The notes under the pieces were generated by a model, which searched no databases, had not been told where the DNA came from, and was given only the letters and a program-made list of their open reading frames with translations. A stretch of 64,000 bases of DNA. It comes from Rhynchospora pubera. Its lineage: Eukaryota; Streptophyta; Magnoliopsida; Poales; Cyperaceae. Shown piece after piece: positions 47,333 to 58,632 of the stretch. Location of the stretch: contig CM051461.1 in assembly GCA_028095005.1 (NCBI GenBank), forward strand, positions 46,054,812-46,118,811, read 5' to 3'. A program made the position numbers and the translations under genes. Every line of letters starts with the position of its first letter. The first letter of the stretch is position 1.

Positions 47333-48532
47333 ATGGCTGATCGTTGTAGACAGCACAACATCCACCATGGAGGCGAAGATCAATGCATTACAAAGGTGCG
47401 AGAGCTGAGACAGCTTGTACAACAACTCCATGAGCGTGTTGCGCAATTGGAGGCTAATCGAATCCAAGACCGCCGAATGAGGCATGGCCTTTCGAGAAGC
47501 ACAACTTGTGAGAATCGAGATCGCCGACCGAGGCACGGTTCTTCCACTGGTAGCAATTGTGAGAATCGAGATCGCCGACCGAGGCACGATTCTTCCACAA
47601 GTAACACTCATGTGAATCGAGATCGCCGACCGAGGCACGATTCATCGAGCTGCATCGACTTTTTTTCTCACCACCGACAACAATTCATCTCCAGCGACAA
47701 CGTTTCTCTACCACCTCACCTCCAGCAGAGAAACAACCATTTTGTTCATGTGCGGGACTCTGGAAGAAAATACGATACATTAAATCGTGTTTCAGCTGAC
47801 CCTGATGATAATGGTAAAGATGAAGAGAGCAACCCCTTCCACGACAGCAAGCCAACATTGATGTCTTGTGTTGAAGCGGCTCGACATCGACTCTACACCC
47901 AAAAGAGCACTTGTTTCCAATGGGTCATAGCTAAAAGCATTCAATTGCGAAATGATAATATCTTTCAAATTTCTGAAAAAGTTGTGCATGAAAGTATACC
48001 ATTTGATTCTCCACCAATTTTTGATAAGTATCCCGATGATGAGGATGATGTGTTTATTGTGATGGATGAAACTGAGACAAAAGTGAATCTTTTTGACAGT
48101 CCAATATTCATTGATGAAGAATTTGTTGATGACTTATCGGTGCCGTCAACCTCTCCTACTGGCTTTGCAAAGAGTTCAAACTTGGAGAGTAATTCTTTGG
48201 TAACAATGACTGAATTGTTTGGGTTGGAAACTTCGCATTTAAATAACAACAAAATCATGAGTTCAGAATATAGCGATCCGTTCTTGCAATCGAGTCTCAT
48301 GCCAGCAAATGCAAGATATTTTACATTCTTGAACGGTTGCAATACTCAGTTTTGTGTTGTTTTTCGTCAAACAACAGAGCTATGTGCGAGATTACCTTTT
48401 TGTGGATTGCACCACACGATTCTGGTTTCTTATGTGTTATGGTTTATCGTATGTGAGTGGCGAATGTTCTTGTTGCTTACATGGAGAAGAATTTTAAGAA
48501 ATCGCAGCGGAAATGTGGTGAGCCAAGTTTGA
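47333..48532 (+). CDS. Single ORF of the young LTR element (degenerate gag-like)
   Basis: Frame starting MADRCRQHNIHHGGE, 399 codons; the frame is also open upstream into the LTR. The N-terminus has a short coiled coil (VRELRQLVQQLHERVAQLEAN) like the start of plant Ty3/gypsy gag. Three to four tandem copies of ENRDRRPRHGSST then follow, built on 60-bp DNA repeats (47500-47650). An acidic stretch (FDKYPDDEDDVFIV, FIDEEFVDD) resembles the segment after gag in plant Ty3/gypsy elements. Capsid, zinc knuckle and all pol domains are missing, so it is an internally deleted derivative whose frame has stayed open. Confidence 0.6.
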   Translation: MADRCRQHNIHHGGEDQCITKVRELRQLVQQLHERVAQLEANRIQDRRMRHGLSRSTTCENRDRRPRHGSSTGSNCENRDRRPRHDSSTSNTHVNRDRRPRHDSSSCIDFFSHHRQQFISSDNVSLPPHLQQRNNHFVHVRDSGRKYDTLNRVSADPDDNGKDEESNPFHDSKPTLMSCVEAARHRLYTQKSTCFQWVIAKSIQLRNDNIFQISEKVVHESIPFDSPPIFDKYPDDEDDVFIVMDETETKVNLFDSPIFIDEEFVDDLSVPSTSPTGFAKSSNLESNSLVTMTELFGLETSHLNNNKIMSSEYSDPFLQSSLMPANARYFTFLNGCNTQFCVVFRQTTELCARLPFCGLHHTILVSYVLWFIVCEWRMFLLLTWRRILRNRSGNVVSQV

Positions 48533-49935
48533 GTTTTTAATTCTTGTGGCTCGAACCAATATATTAAATTTTGAAGGCATAAAAACATGACAACCAAAAC
48601 CTCTTCATGCAATTCATATGTTTCTTATTTAGTCGTTCTATTTTCAAGAGGTTTACAAAGATCGCAATAAGAAGATAAGCTAAACTCGAGGACGAGTTTC
48701 AGCGCAGCAGAAGCGTATGACACCGATCAAGATACTGACTAATTATCTGAGCCACGTCATCCAATCAAAGGAGTAGTCAAAAGTTATTAATAAGTTAGTT
48801 GGGAGTTATTTTGAGTTTTAATTAGTCAAAAGTGAGTTAATAGTCTGTTATGATAATTTGTGCTATCTTTGTGGTCTTCTAAGAGTTTATTTAATGTGTT
48901 TTGGTATTAGAAAAAGTGGTTGAGATATTATATTAATGTGTAGTGGGTTTTCAATGTAGTAGAATGCTATATAAGCTGAATATCATGATGTAATAAGGAG
49001 ATTATTGAATTATTACGAATTTTACTTGTGAGTTGAGTTTATCTCCTCTTTTATCCACTATTAGGTCGAGTTCTTACTCCTCTTCTAGTGATGTATCGTT
49101 ACGCTTGCTGGTTTCTCTAAGTCTCCCGATCCGAACGGCGTCATAAACTCTAGGAACAAATGATCAAGTATCATCAATAACATAAACTAGTATAATAGCC
49201 ACCAACTGATTGGCTCCTAGGACATATATCTAACAGTTAAGAATTCGAGCATCTACGCAGCGGAAGTTAGATTTTAGGTTCGAGGAGGCACGATCTAAAT
49301 GCAACTGCACAAGAACTGTGCCTCTTAGGGTTATTCAGTACGAGGATCTTAGAATAACAATCAAATACAAGTGAACACGAGATTTAACGAGGTTCAGCAC
49401 CAACTTGGTGCCTACGTCCTCCACACACACGCACACTTTTTCTATTATTTTCTGTTAATGTCTGAGATACATTGTAAGATAAAGAAGAATGAATTAAATT
49501 GGAAAATTATAATGGAGATACACATCTACCCCTTTTTTTCTTTCCTTTTTTTCTTATTCATACCATACACATTAAATCTCCTTACACAAGGAAAGATCTA
49601 ATTTTCACACAAGGAAATGTTCTCTGGACGTGTAATCCACTTCCTTCTATGTTTGACAGGTTGGAGCTGGCCTGAACCTTTATTGTTACCAAATTTGACC
49701 CATTCGGGATACCATTCGGGGTATTGTTCGGACTACTGCTTGGCTGAGCACCTGGCCGAACACTCAGCCGAATGTCCTATTCTTGATCTTCAATGGCAGC
49801 ACACACTGCCACACTTCATATTTTAACACTCTTTCTCAAGTGTACAACTTGAACTGACAACTTGTCAATTTTATTTTAATAGTTTTGTGCCACGCATTCA
49901 ATCCATAACTTGACCTTTTGCAGCACTTTCTCACA

Positions 49936-50282
49936 AGGATGCGGTGGATTTTGAACATGTGATGTTATTGAATGCATGGAAAATGAGATGATCAATTTTT
50001 TTCATCGTTTCGTATTGTTGGTGTAATTTTGATGTATCATACTTAATTTAGGCTTCGTTTCGATTGCTTAGGAATAAGAGGAATATTCTATTCCTAGACG
50101 GAAAATATTGGAAAGTATCTTTGTGAAGAGTTTGGATTGTTTACAATAAATTTACGTCTAGGAAGAAACTATTCTTCCTATTTCCATATTTAAAACCGTT
50201 CTGTTACTTTGATTTTAACATATTCAAATTTGTTTTAACGAAATTGGTTGTTTGGTTTTGTTTGTTTGTGTTTTGGTTAGTA
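49936..50282. other. Duplicated 5' flank of the cysteine-rich gene
   Basis: GGTGGATTTTGAAC, TTATTGAATGCATGGAAAAT and TTGGTTTTGTTTGTTTG match 19265-19470, interrupted at 50050-50185 by a MITE-like block (GCTTCGTTTCGATTGC, GTCTAGGAAGAAACTATTC). With 41899-42138 it forms the second copy of the duplicated segment, split by the LTR nest. Confidence 0.65.
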
Positions 50283-50803
50283 TTTCGAAACAGAAAGAGA
50301 AAGATAAAAACTCTTTCTTTTTTTTATATTTTATTCTCTTATCTAATATATATAGATAGATGAAATGTACAATTACATAATTACTAAGAATAGAAAGAAA
50401 AACACAAAGAAATAAATCGGGGCTAAATCAAGGAAATGCTCCAACGGACATCTCATCGATTACGAAGAAAGGAAACATTATTAGCTGATGACAGCTCAGG
50501 CAGATTGTTAATCTCTCCATTTATTGCCATTGGATCGCATGTGTTATTTAGTCTGCTAGGTTAATATATCAATCCGTATCATTTACACTCCCCTCAAGTT
50601 GGTTCATATATATGAAAGGAACCTAACTTGGTCAATATGGTATGAAATTGGTTATCGGAAATAGATTTAGTAAAAATGTCTGCAAGTTCGTTTTGGCTTG
50701 AAATATAAGGGGTTCGAATTTCATTTGAATTTATTTTTTCTCGCGTGAAATGACAATCAATCTCGATATGTTTGATTCTTTTATGAAATACTGGATTATT
50801 CGA
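50283..50803 (-). mobile_element. Ty1/copia remnant: RNase H end, polypurine tract and partial 3' LTR
   Basis: On the minus strand, 50803-50599 encodes the C-terminus of copia RNase H (HIEIDCHFTREKI, ISSQNELADIFTKSI, LTKLGSFHIYEPT, stop). It is followed by GAGGGGAGTG as polypurine tract and then TGTAAATGATACGG as LTR start (50585 leftward). The far LTR end is not defined and the remainder of the element is missing. Confidence 0.85.
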
Positions 50804-51420
50804 ACCGACAATGAAATGAAAAATTGATTACTTCTGCAGTTTTGTCATGACTTGTCATCGTTTGAACAAAATGAATACATAAAATAGATAAGATGAACAT
50901 ATAGGTGTGTGTTTGGTTCACTGGGAACTACTCCCACGAACAGCAACCCACGAACAAGTTAAGTTGTTCTCTAGTTCGTGAAAAATTGAGAACTAGGAAC
51001 TACTCCCTGTTCGCAGTTCGTGAATTGTTGTTCTGCGTTTGGCACCTCTTGTCCGCACCTTGTTCGCGAACATGCTAGTTCTTGGCCTTTCCAAACATCA
51101 AAGTGAATACATACAAACAATACAATCAATAAAAATAAGCTGAATATGCATATAAAAATCCGCACAAGGGATGACAAAACTTATTTTTTGTATGTGTTCA
51201 CTTTGATCATCTGTAGTCTTATGTGTTTACTTTGTTCTAGCGATTGCAAAAATATAAATGATAGTTATTATTTCTCGATGAAATGTGTAATGGTATTACT
51301 GCCCATTAAATAAGCAGCCAACAGAGGGAGCTCATGCTACTCGGAATGTTCATCATTTGTTTGGCAGGAGGGGTGAACAAGGCACGAAAAAGAAAATCTG
51401 ATTCTCTTCTGATTGAAATA
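50804..51420. other. Spacer with a MITE-like block and an old duplication
   Basis: 50905-51110 has GTGTTTGGTTCACTGGGAAC and inverted AGTTCGTGAA/TTCACGAACT motifs, probably a decayed MITE. 51277-51355 matches 11665-11745. No gene. Confidence 0.5.
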
Positions 51421-54400
51421 TGTGATACCCTGTATTTTCAATTCATGTAAAATAAATATTAAAATTATATTTCAACAAATGTTTGGACAACCCTAATTAA
51501 AATTCCATTCAGTTGAATAGTCTTGGCCTTTATATAAACTGTTTTAATTGATTTTAGTTTACAGTTATTAAGCTATGAATTTGATAATTTGATTTAAAAA
51601 AAAATAAAAAATCATGATATAATTGACAAAAAAGAAAGTTACGTAACAAATTATTAATGATGTTAGAAGTAAAGGTATAAATATATAAATAATTTTGTAT
51701 GAAGCTAAAGATCAATTGTACACCCATCCAAATGTCTACCGTTTGATATCTGCCATTAATAAATCAATCTCATCCATTTGATCATAAATTTTTAATGTCT
51801 GAATTTTCTGTATCGTTGGATTGTCTCACTCTCTTCATTTATTTCCCTACTCGGGTGAACAGTTCCCTTCTCTTTCACTAACCCGTTACCACTTACCAGT
51901 TCAGCCCTCTTTCTCTCCCTCTCGTCTCTCTAGCGGAGCCTCGTGGAATCCGCTCCGCCCCATGAACTCCTCCCTAGACCTCCAATAACTCACCTCGTTG
52001 AGTCCGTCAGCTATAATCCTAACCCTATGCCTTAAGCCCTCGTTCTGTTGCCCATTGCCACCTCAGCACCATGGACCCACACCCACTCCTCTCTTGTCCA
52101 TTGCGCCTACTTAAGCCCTGGTGGTCCCTGCTTTCTTTCACTCGGACCCATTTTCTCTCTAAAACCTCTAAAACTGATAAGATCAAAAGCAAGAAAGAAG
52201 GTGACTAGTGGAAAGTGGAAACAGTGAGACGAGGTGTTGACGGTAGTACAAGGAGGTGGCATAGCGAGACAGATCGGTGGCAACACACTTCATTTCTCCT
52301 TCTCTTGGTGCAAAACCCTTTGTCATCTTGTTTGTTTTCTGAGTCTGTTGTGGGTTGGTTCAATTATTGCTTATATTACCTTAATCTCTGTTGGGGCTTG
52401 AGAAATTTGTGAGTTGATTTGATAATCTCACTAGTATTGAGTTGATTGGTTATGCATGACTTAATCAGTGTCTCCATTTCCGTACTGATACAAAGCTCTT
52501 GCTTTTTTTTTTTATGAATGTTTGGTAAATAATTTCTGTTTTAGGGTCTGGAACATAAATCTGTAATTATTCTCTGACAAACGGGTTGGTTGTAAATTTG
52601 TTGGCTGTTGGTGGGTTCTGATTTGTTTTAGTTTCGTTGGATTAAGTTGTCTTTTAGGTCTGTGAATCCATTTCTTGTTGTCTATTTAGATTGGTGCATT
52701 AAATAATTGTTAGCTTGTAATCTTTTGACTTTGCTAGATCCTGTACGCTAGTTACATGCTTGCCAAAACCTTTATTTCTTGCTGAGCCAAACTCAAGATT
52801 AAGTTACTAGCTTTTCAAAATTCTAATTTAGGCTTATATAAATAGCCCAATTAATAATTGAAGAAAACATTTAATTACAAGATGTATCATTTATAAAGTT
52901 GCATCAAAAGTCTTGAGGCCGAGATTAATCAACGTTGATTTTGCAAATAAAGTTGTTAGTTCTCAAGACAAATACTTAGCTACAACATGATTTCTTTTAA
53001 ACTAATAAAAAGTGGTTTAGTTGAGTCTTTCTATTCATTAAATAAAAATGTGCTTTATAATAGTTAGTTAAACAAATGCTCTCACAACACTAAAAAATTA
53101 TTAAATGATTTTTCTAAAGCAAAACACGTTGAAGCATCAACACGTTAGAAATACTTAAACTGAAAATATACTTAAGTACTTAAAATAATAACATTAATAC
53201 ATTAGTTTTCATATAAATAAAGTCACTAGATAATTTCCTAAAGCAAAAATATAAAGTATTAACTAAGCTATTGACATAGTTATACAAATAATAAAAGTGA
53301 CATAAAAGTTTAGTCATTATTAAAAGAAGGATATATGTTTACAAAATGATATTCAACATCACGTAACACCTGGCTTCTTCTTTATAATAGAAAATAACAA
53401 GTGTTTCATGAAAATAAATAATAATAATTTGCTCACTAGTAAATAGATAAATAAAGTATTTAACATGAATAACAAAGCTTAAAATGAAACTTCACTATAT
53501 TCACACACATTCTATACACTACATAATAACATTCTTTTTAAATAGCATAAACAATTTTAAAATTAATTCATGTGTTAAGAAATAGTTTAAACAATAAAAA
53601 TATTTCAAAACATAATTCCTTTTCTATTATTTAGGAGTTAAGTCTGGTATAACACCAAAGTAAACAGAACTTGAATCCAAATTGAGGGATAATGGGTTTA
53701 GCCATTAGTTTAGCTTTTAACGTGTGAGTTTGTTCACCAGGGAATCAATCAGACTACCAGGGAACAGTAAATGACTACTATCTTGTGGATGTGGCACTAG
53801 ACAGAGGCGAGGACTTTGCTGACGTCCCAAAGAAGTAGTTTCTCCTAGCCTGTCATTTCAGGTGTGGATACCTTTTCAGATTTGATATTCTTTAGATTAG
53901 AAAATATATTGCATGCATTTGTTTTTGAAAAGATAACTTGCATGATTTTAAAATACTTCATTTATTGATAAACTTGATGCACATATGCATTTATCTCTGC
54001 AAAAGATTAATTAGTAAGAGTGTGATTTATTAATGGATTTGTAAAACATCAAGTATCGATCTCATGGTTTGCAAAGACTAGCGAATGTCTACTTGGACAG
54101 AACTTTGCATGACATATGATTTGATTCAGGATGTATTATGGTTGATTAAAAATGACTGAACAACTTGAACACAGATGGTGTTATCCGCCTAGTTCTTAGA
54201 CACTACCTTTATAGGCTTGTCCCTTAGGTTGACAAATTCTCGGATCCGTGATTACTAGTCCTACGCCAGTGCATGTCAGGTTAGGCGTGGTTCATGTCAT
54301 TAGTATTGTGAGGTTGATATGCATTTACTAGTTACGCGTGTGTCAGTGATGCAGATAAACTTAGTGCCTGTGTGGTACATTACATGTTAGCCGTTACACA

Positions 54401-54956
54401 TGTTTTTTCTTCATTTTTCATAATGACATGATTGGTTAGATATTATTACATGATTTATACATATCTACATGGGTTTTATATCAAGTTGAAATTAAAAGAT
54501 TGCAAGTTTTATAATTACATTCAACATGGTTTTTATATTCTAGTTTAGAGAATTGATAATCTAGATAGGCTCACTCTATTACCACATTGAGATTTCGCGT
54601 ACTCATCCCACAAAATTTTTATTTGTGGAGACATGTATAAGTCTTACTGAAGATGGTGATCCTGCGTTAGTGACCTAAATCCAGTTGACACATGATAACG
54701 CCACATACTTTGACTATTTTGTAGATATCAGAATTTCTTTTTCTTTGGTTTTGTTGGCTGGACAATTTTGTTGTAAATGATTTTAAACTGGCCCTCCTCT
54801 TTATAAGAACCTGATATTATTATTTTGTGTCATTATTCTTATTTTTATGTGATTTACTGTGTTTGGATACTTTTATTTAGCTTTACGTGTTTACAACAGA
54901 GTGTACGACGTGGCGTGTTGTCCTCCTTAAATTTTGACTTGGTTCGGGGTGTGGCA
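51421..54956. mobile_element. Large solo-LTR-like element (~3.5 kb)
   Basis: Starts TGTGATACCCTG and ends GGGTGTGGCA, so the ends are short inverted repeats of TG(T/C)(G/C)A-ACCC type. Flanks AAATA and AAATG agree at four of five bases. Inside are a TTTATATAAA box at about 51531, a CT-rich leader-like stretch (51880-52200), a long A/T-rich middle, and CCTACGCCAGTGCATGTCAG-type sequence (54270) like Ty3/gypsy LTRs. No protein domain is seen on either strand, so this is a long LTR or a large retrotransposon derivative without genes. Confidence 0.55.
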
Positions 54957-55057
54957 AAATGTTTTCCCAAGCAAAAATGAGAATAAAATCTAAAATTTTC
55001 TAGATTTTTGGTCTATCTCAACTTCTTTTTCCCTTCCACTCAACTTTAGAATTCAAT

Positions 55058-55512
55058 CGCCATTATTACGGGGCAGCAAGAATAGTGTGGCTGTTGTGCA
55101 ATATGGTCGGCCAGAAAAGTGAGTGCGGTTTAGCTATGGTGTGGTGCCATTGGGGTTGGTGTGGCTGGCAAGTCTGGTATGGTGCAGTTGACTGTCTCCG
55201 ATGGCAGTGATATGGTATGGCCTTGGGGGGGTGAGGCTGTGGTGCAGAGTGATGTTACCATTATTGTGTTATGGTCAGCATGTGGGTCAACGACTGTGCT
55301 ACAGTGTTGGAGTGGGTTTGGTTGAGCCGGTGCTGGTTTGATACCAGTATTTGCTGGGTATAATTTTTTTAGGAATTTGTGCTGTTTTGTTTGTTGTTTA
55401 TATCAGTTCTATTACTGGTATGAAATTTTAGTTTTTCTTTTAATACTTTTGCAAAGCTTTTCTTTTATTAATGAAAATTTGTCAGTATTTGCTGACCCTC
55501 CCCCCAAAAAAA
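55058..55512 (+). mobile_element. LINE-like retroposon tail with target duplication
   Basis: A GC-rich, GTGGT-rich segment becomes T-rich with TTATTAATGAAAATTTG near its end and closes in A9. Flanking repeats AACTTTAGAATTCAAT (55042-55057) and AACTTTAGAATTTAAT (55513-55528) agree at 15 of 16 bases. No coding part survives. Confidence 0.75.
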
Positions 55513-55856
55513 AACTTTAGAATTTAATACATACATGGATGAAACTAAACGTTGCTGCGATTAATAAAACAAACCTTCATTCTATTTTTTATTCGTTTTT
55601 AGAGTAGTAGGCAGCGTCAGCCGATAATCTTAATTAATAGAAAATTCTTCATGAATATGGAGATCTAGTACAGGTGGTGAGTGACTCTGTTGTTTATAGA
55701 AAGATAATAGGTTCAAACACCAATTCTCAATTCTTGTTGTATTGATTTCGTTCACAAATTTCAAGTAGAAACCATTTCCAATCAACTCTTTTTATTGAAT
55801 TGTAATCAACTCTCACCATTCCTGTATCTGACATTTTCAGTAATTATATCCAGAAA

Positions 55857-58213
55857 ATGAGTGACACTCATGAACTGCATGGAATTGCTCCTACAGGTAA
55901 TACACATGCTAGAATCATTTATTTGCAACTTTGCATAATTATCTAATTGTTAGATGTATATCCTTATTGATGCCGATTATCCAATTAATAATAAGTATAT
56001 ACTGGGGCTTTTATTCTTTGGGGCATTTTGGTTTATGCCACTGCAAAAGAGTGAAATTCGAAATATGCCACTGCAAAACAACTAATTGGTTTTATGCCAC
56101 TGTAAAATAATACAAATTGATTTTATGCCACTGGCTAATTGAAATGACCTCAATACCCTTGTAATGAGGAGAGTTCGACAGTGCATGGTGCTGCGAAGAG
56201 AGAGGACTCAGTTGCGTGGAATTGCTACTTGAGAGTTCGTGAAACCAAGGCGTCATCAAGAGTGGAGAAACAGAACAACATAGAGAGGCGGCGAAGGCAG
56301 CGAGGAGGGTGCAGCGAGGGGGGGCGTGGTTAGCGCAAAGGTGGGCTGGGGGTGCAGCGAGGGGGACATGGTGAGGCAGTGGTGGCGGGTAGGTGCAGCG
56401 ACGAGAGTGCGCGGAGCGGCGGATCCGGAGGTGGCAGGCGGGTGCAGTGATGGGAGTTGTGCAGTAAGCACTGAGCATGGGTTTGAAAAATGGTGAGGCA
56501 GAGATTGATTTTGAGAAAGAAAAAAGATAGGGGAAAGATGGGTTTTGCAAGGAGAGGTGGGTTGGGTACTTGGGTTGCGTACATCTCTGGAATAGAGATG
56601 GGTCTGTAGAATAGAGATCGGTTTGGAAGGGATAGTTTTGGTATTTTAAAAAATCTGATATAATTGAAAATGATATATATGAAATTTAATAAGGTTTTGT
56701 TATAACATAATGGCATATATCAAATATATGCGGTTTTGGGATGGCATATTTCCAATTAATCATTTTACAATGGCATATTTAGAATTAGAGTGTTTTGTGG
56801 TGGCATAAATCTAATTTTCTCTTTATTCTTTTGTCTCTTTGAAATATAAAGAACATCTATCCTGGAGATACTCTTTTGGAACTGACACCAACTCTTTTCA
56901 TCTACTTCTAAAATAACCTGAATAGTGAAGCTGAAATGAATGTCAAGTCAAGCAAAAAACAATTTAAACTAGAGTTCGACAACCTATTATATATTTGCAT
57001 GTGCATTTCTCAATCTTCATTTCATTTTTTAATATTCACTACTCTTAATTTTCCTTAAATGTATATTTAATTAACCAAAGTTGCACGTTTGTATATAGTT
57101 GATGCATCTGCCAGAGCTATGGGGATCACTGGTCGATATTTTGTCTCCGCTGACCTTGTCTACCAGATTCATGCTGACCACAACAACAAGTTCATAATTC
57201 CATTGATTTGTGTTCTTCTCATGACTTCCGCAATCATCATTCTTTTTATTGTGCTTGCACTGAGAAGGCAAAATCGATCAGCACAGGACACGACAGCACA
57301 AGCCATAGCACAACCCACCACTCAACCAGGTGCTTTATTGAATTCTTATTATTAAATTGGTGAAGCTGTTAATGAGTAAGTCACTTGGAAAGAATGTGAA
57401 TGGAAAATTGTTTGCCAAGACATTGCCACAAGCTATAATTTGGATATTGCAAAAGCTACACTTCACCTGAAATGTACATATATATAGTAACTAGGGTACC
57501 ATAGATCTTCGAGAATTTCATTATCATTACAACTGGTTTAAACACACATCATAATTAAGCCCCCCGTTGCATCTGTGCCAACTCAGATTGTAGGACGAAT
57601 GGGTGATGAAGAGGCTCTGCAGTTGATCCATGTTGTCTGAATTGATATTTCTTTCTCTGTGTGTAATAAGTGTTGAACTAGATGTTTCTGTGTTTGAGCT
57701 GCAAAACGTTAATGTTGTGGATTGTCGGATTAAGGGATTAGAGGGAATAAGATAACGAGGAAAGCATTAGTACTGTTTGGAGGAAAGAGGTACCAGGGCC
57801 GGTTTTCTTTTCTTTTGATTGTACTTCTTTATTACCTGGTAATGAGAGGTGGTGGCTATACCCATTTGTTTAAAAAAAATAATTAAGTCCCCCAGAGTTG
57901 CTATTTCAGCTAATGCAAAATAGAAAAATTTCCAGGTGTTTACGGAGGGCACTTGACCCATGGCCTAAGCTTGCCAGAAATTGAGATATTCCCAGTTTCA
58001 GCTTACATGAGAGAAGATTCTGAAAGCCCGACTAGGCATGATTCAGATATCAACAATGTATGCTCGATCTGTCTTGAACAGTTTGAAAATACTCAGACAA
58101 TCCGTACACTTTCCTGTAGACATTTCTTCCACGCAAGTTGCATTGACAAGTGGTTGGGACAGAAGGGCACATGCCCTCTCTGTGTCAGACAATGCACGCA
58201 GGATTTGGTCTGA
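55857..58213 (+). CDS. RING-H2 membrane E3 ubiquitin ligase (ATL-type), 3 exons
   Basis: Exons 55857-55896, 57099-57329 and 57936-58213 join in frame (both junctions phase 1) to 182 residues. The N-terminus is short; a single transmembrane helix (FIIPLICVLLMTSAIIILFI) follows near residues 50-72, then a Gln/Thr-rich linker. The RING-H2 is near residues 130-172 with exact ATL spacing C-x2-C-x14-C-x-H-x2-H-x2-C-x10-C-x2-C (VCSICLE, CRHFFHASC, DKWL, CPLC). All eight zinc ligands and the Trp after the sixth are present, so E2 binding and ligase activity are expected at a membrane. The usual ATL GLD motif is not clear (GLSLPEIEIFPV lies in that area). Introns 1 and 2 each carry a transposon. Two broken copies lie at 23338-24524 and 27180-27290. 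It ends 420 nt from the convergent neprosin-like gene. Confidence 0.9.
56019..56821. mobile_element. TIR element in intron 1 of the RING-H2 gene
   Basis: Inserted between copies of the 9-bp repeat TTTATTCTT (56010-56018 and 56822-56830); the pseudogene copy at about 23505 lacks it. Both ends carry inverted TTTATGCCAC...CAAAA...AATATGCCA motifs over about 50 bp, imperfectly. The middle (56270-56480) is unusually GC-rich (GGCGGCGAAGGCAGCG-type) and gives open frames on the minus strand that I do not accept as genes. Mutator-like by target-duplication length. Confidence 0.75.
57566..57878 (+). mobile_element. 5'-truncated LINE in intron 2 of the RING-H2 gene
   Basis: Begins with a short frame ending GRMGDEEALQLIHVV and a stop, then a 3' untranslated region and a short poly(A). 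ATAATTAAGCCCCC before it and AATAATTAAGTCCCCC after it form the target duplication. The pseudogene copy at about 24205 has an empty site. Confidence 0.78.
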
Positions 58214-58632
58214 GACAGATGCTTAGTTATAGAAGTATGTTATCATGCTTATAAATTGCTAATGAATATGTGTTATTAACTACGATACAGAATGTAAGTT
58301 CAACATGACACCATTTTCTATGAGGCCTAGCAGTTTGTTTATTTAGTGGTATGAAGTAGAAGCTTTTTCCCCTCACTAGTAAAAAGATAAAAAATGACTA
58401 CTAGATCAGTAAGATGATATTTAGCTTGAATTTAGTCGTCAGGCATTGTCAAGTTGTATTTGTGATTTAGGAGAGGAAAAGGAATGGAAAAGTAAAAACA
58501 AAAATAAATAAAAAATAAAAAAATTGGAGAGTATTAGCTCTGTTATTCCCATGTTTGTCTATATTTACTTAATTCTTATGGCCAAATGATGAAATGATGA
58601 TCAATGACAAAAATAAAATTAAATTACTACCA

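Larger units (their letters stand above)
46880..49143 (+). mobile_element. Young non-autonomous LTR retrotransposon, innermost of the nest
   Basis: LTRs 46880-47305 and 48718-49143 are both 426 bp and differ at one base that I can see (AGTTAAGAGTC versus AGTTAATAGTC). They start TGACACCGATC and end GGCGTCA. The target duplication TAAAC is exact (46875-46879 and 49144-49148). The primer-binding motif TGGTATCAGAGC follows the left LTR at 47308. The right end has CTCGAGGACGAGTTTCAG just before the right LTR, typical of Ty3/gypsy elements. It has one internal frame and no pol genes. Confidence 0.95.
45215..49235. mobile_element. Solo LTR (~1.75 kb) inserted in the outer element
   Basis: Starts TGTTAGGAACTC and ends ATATATCTAACA with 5-bp target duplications GTTAA at 45210-45214 and 49236-49240. 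Without the nested element its length is about 1,752 bp, with no coding domain and no primer-binding site, so it looks like a solo LTR left by recombination. A shortened relative lies at 36114-36260. It is split by the younger element at 46880-49143. Confidence 0.85.
42462..49935 (-). mobile_element. Non-autonomous LTR retrotransposon (outer element of a nest)
   Basis: LTRs at 42462-43174 and 49236-49935 are about 700 bp, similar but clearly diverged. Orientation is minus: a polypurine tract (plus-strand CTCCCCCTCAAG at 43175) borders the left LTR, and a primer-binding site (plus-strand GCTCTGATATCA, 45197-45208) borders the right LTR. The own interior is only about 2.0 kb (43175-45209) with no gag, protease, reverse transcriptase or integrase recognisable, so it needed help to move. 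The interior and LTRs are rich in TTCGGCCGAAC-type motifs. The target duplication is not clear. A younger element is inserted just inside its right LTR. Confidence 0.82.

Noticed and set aside
47324..47645. Minus-strand frames with repeated RASVGDLDSH-type peptides
   Set aside because: Shadows of the 60-bp repeats in the plus-strand frame of the young LTR element.
52215..52412. Small protein gene MTVRRG-like in the 3.5-kb LTR-like element
   Set aside because: 65 codons only, no similarity recognised, inside a structure with LTR ends; a leader of the element is as likely.
56092..56716. Minus-strand Pro/Ala-rich open frames in RING-H2 intron 1
   Set aside because: They lie wholly within a transposon with a 9-bp target duplication, come from GC-rich simple sequence and match no family.
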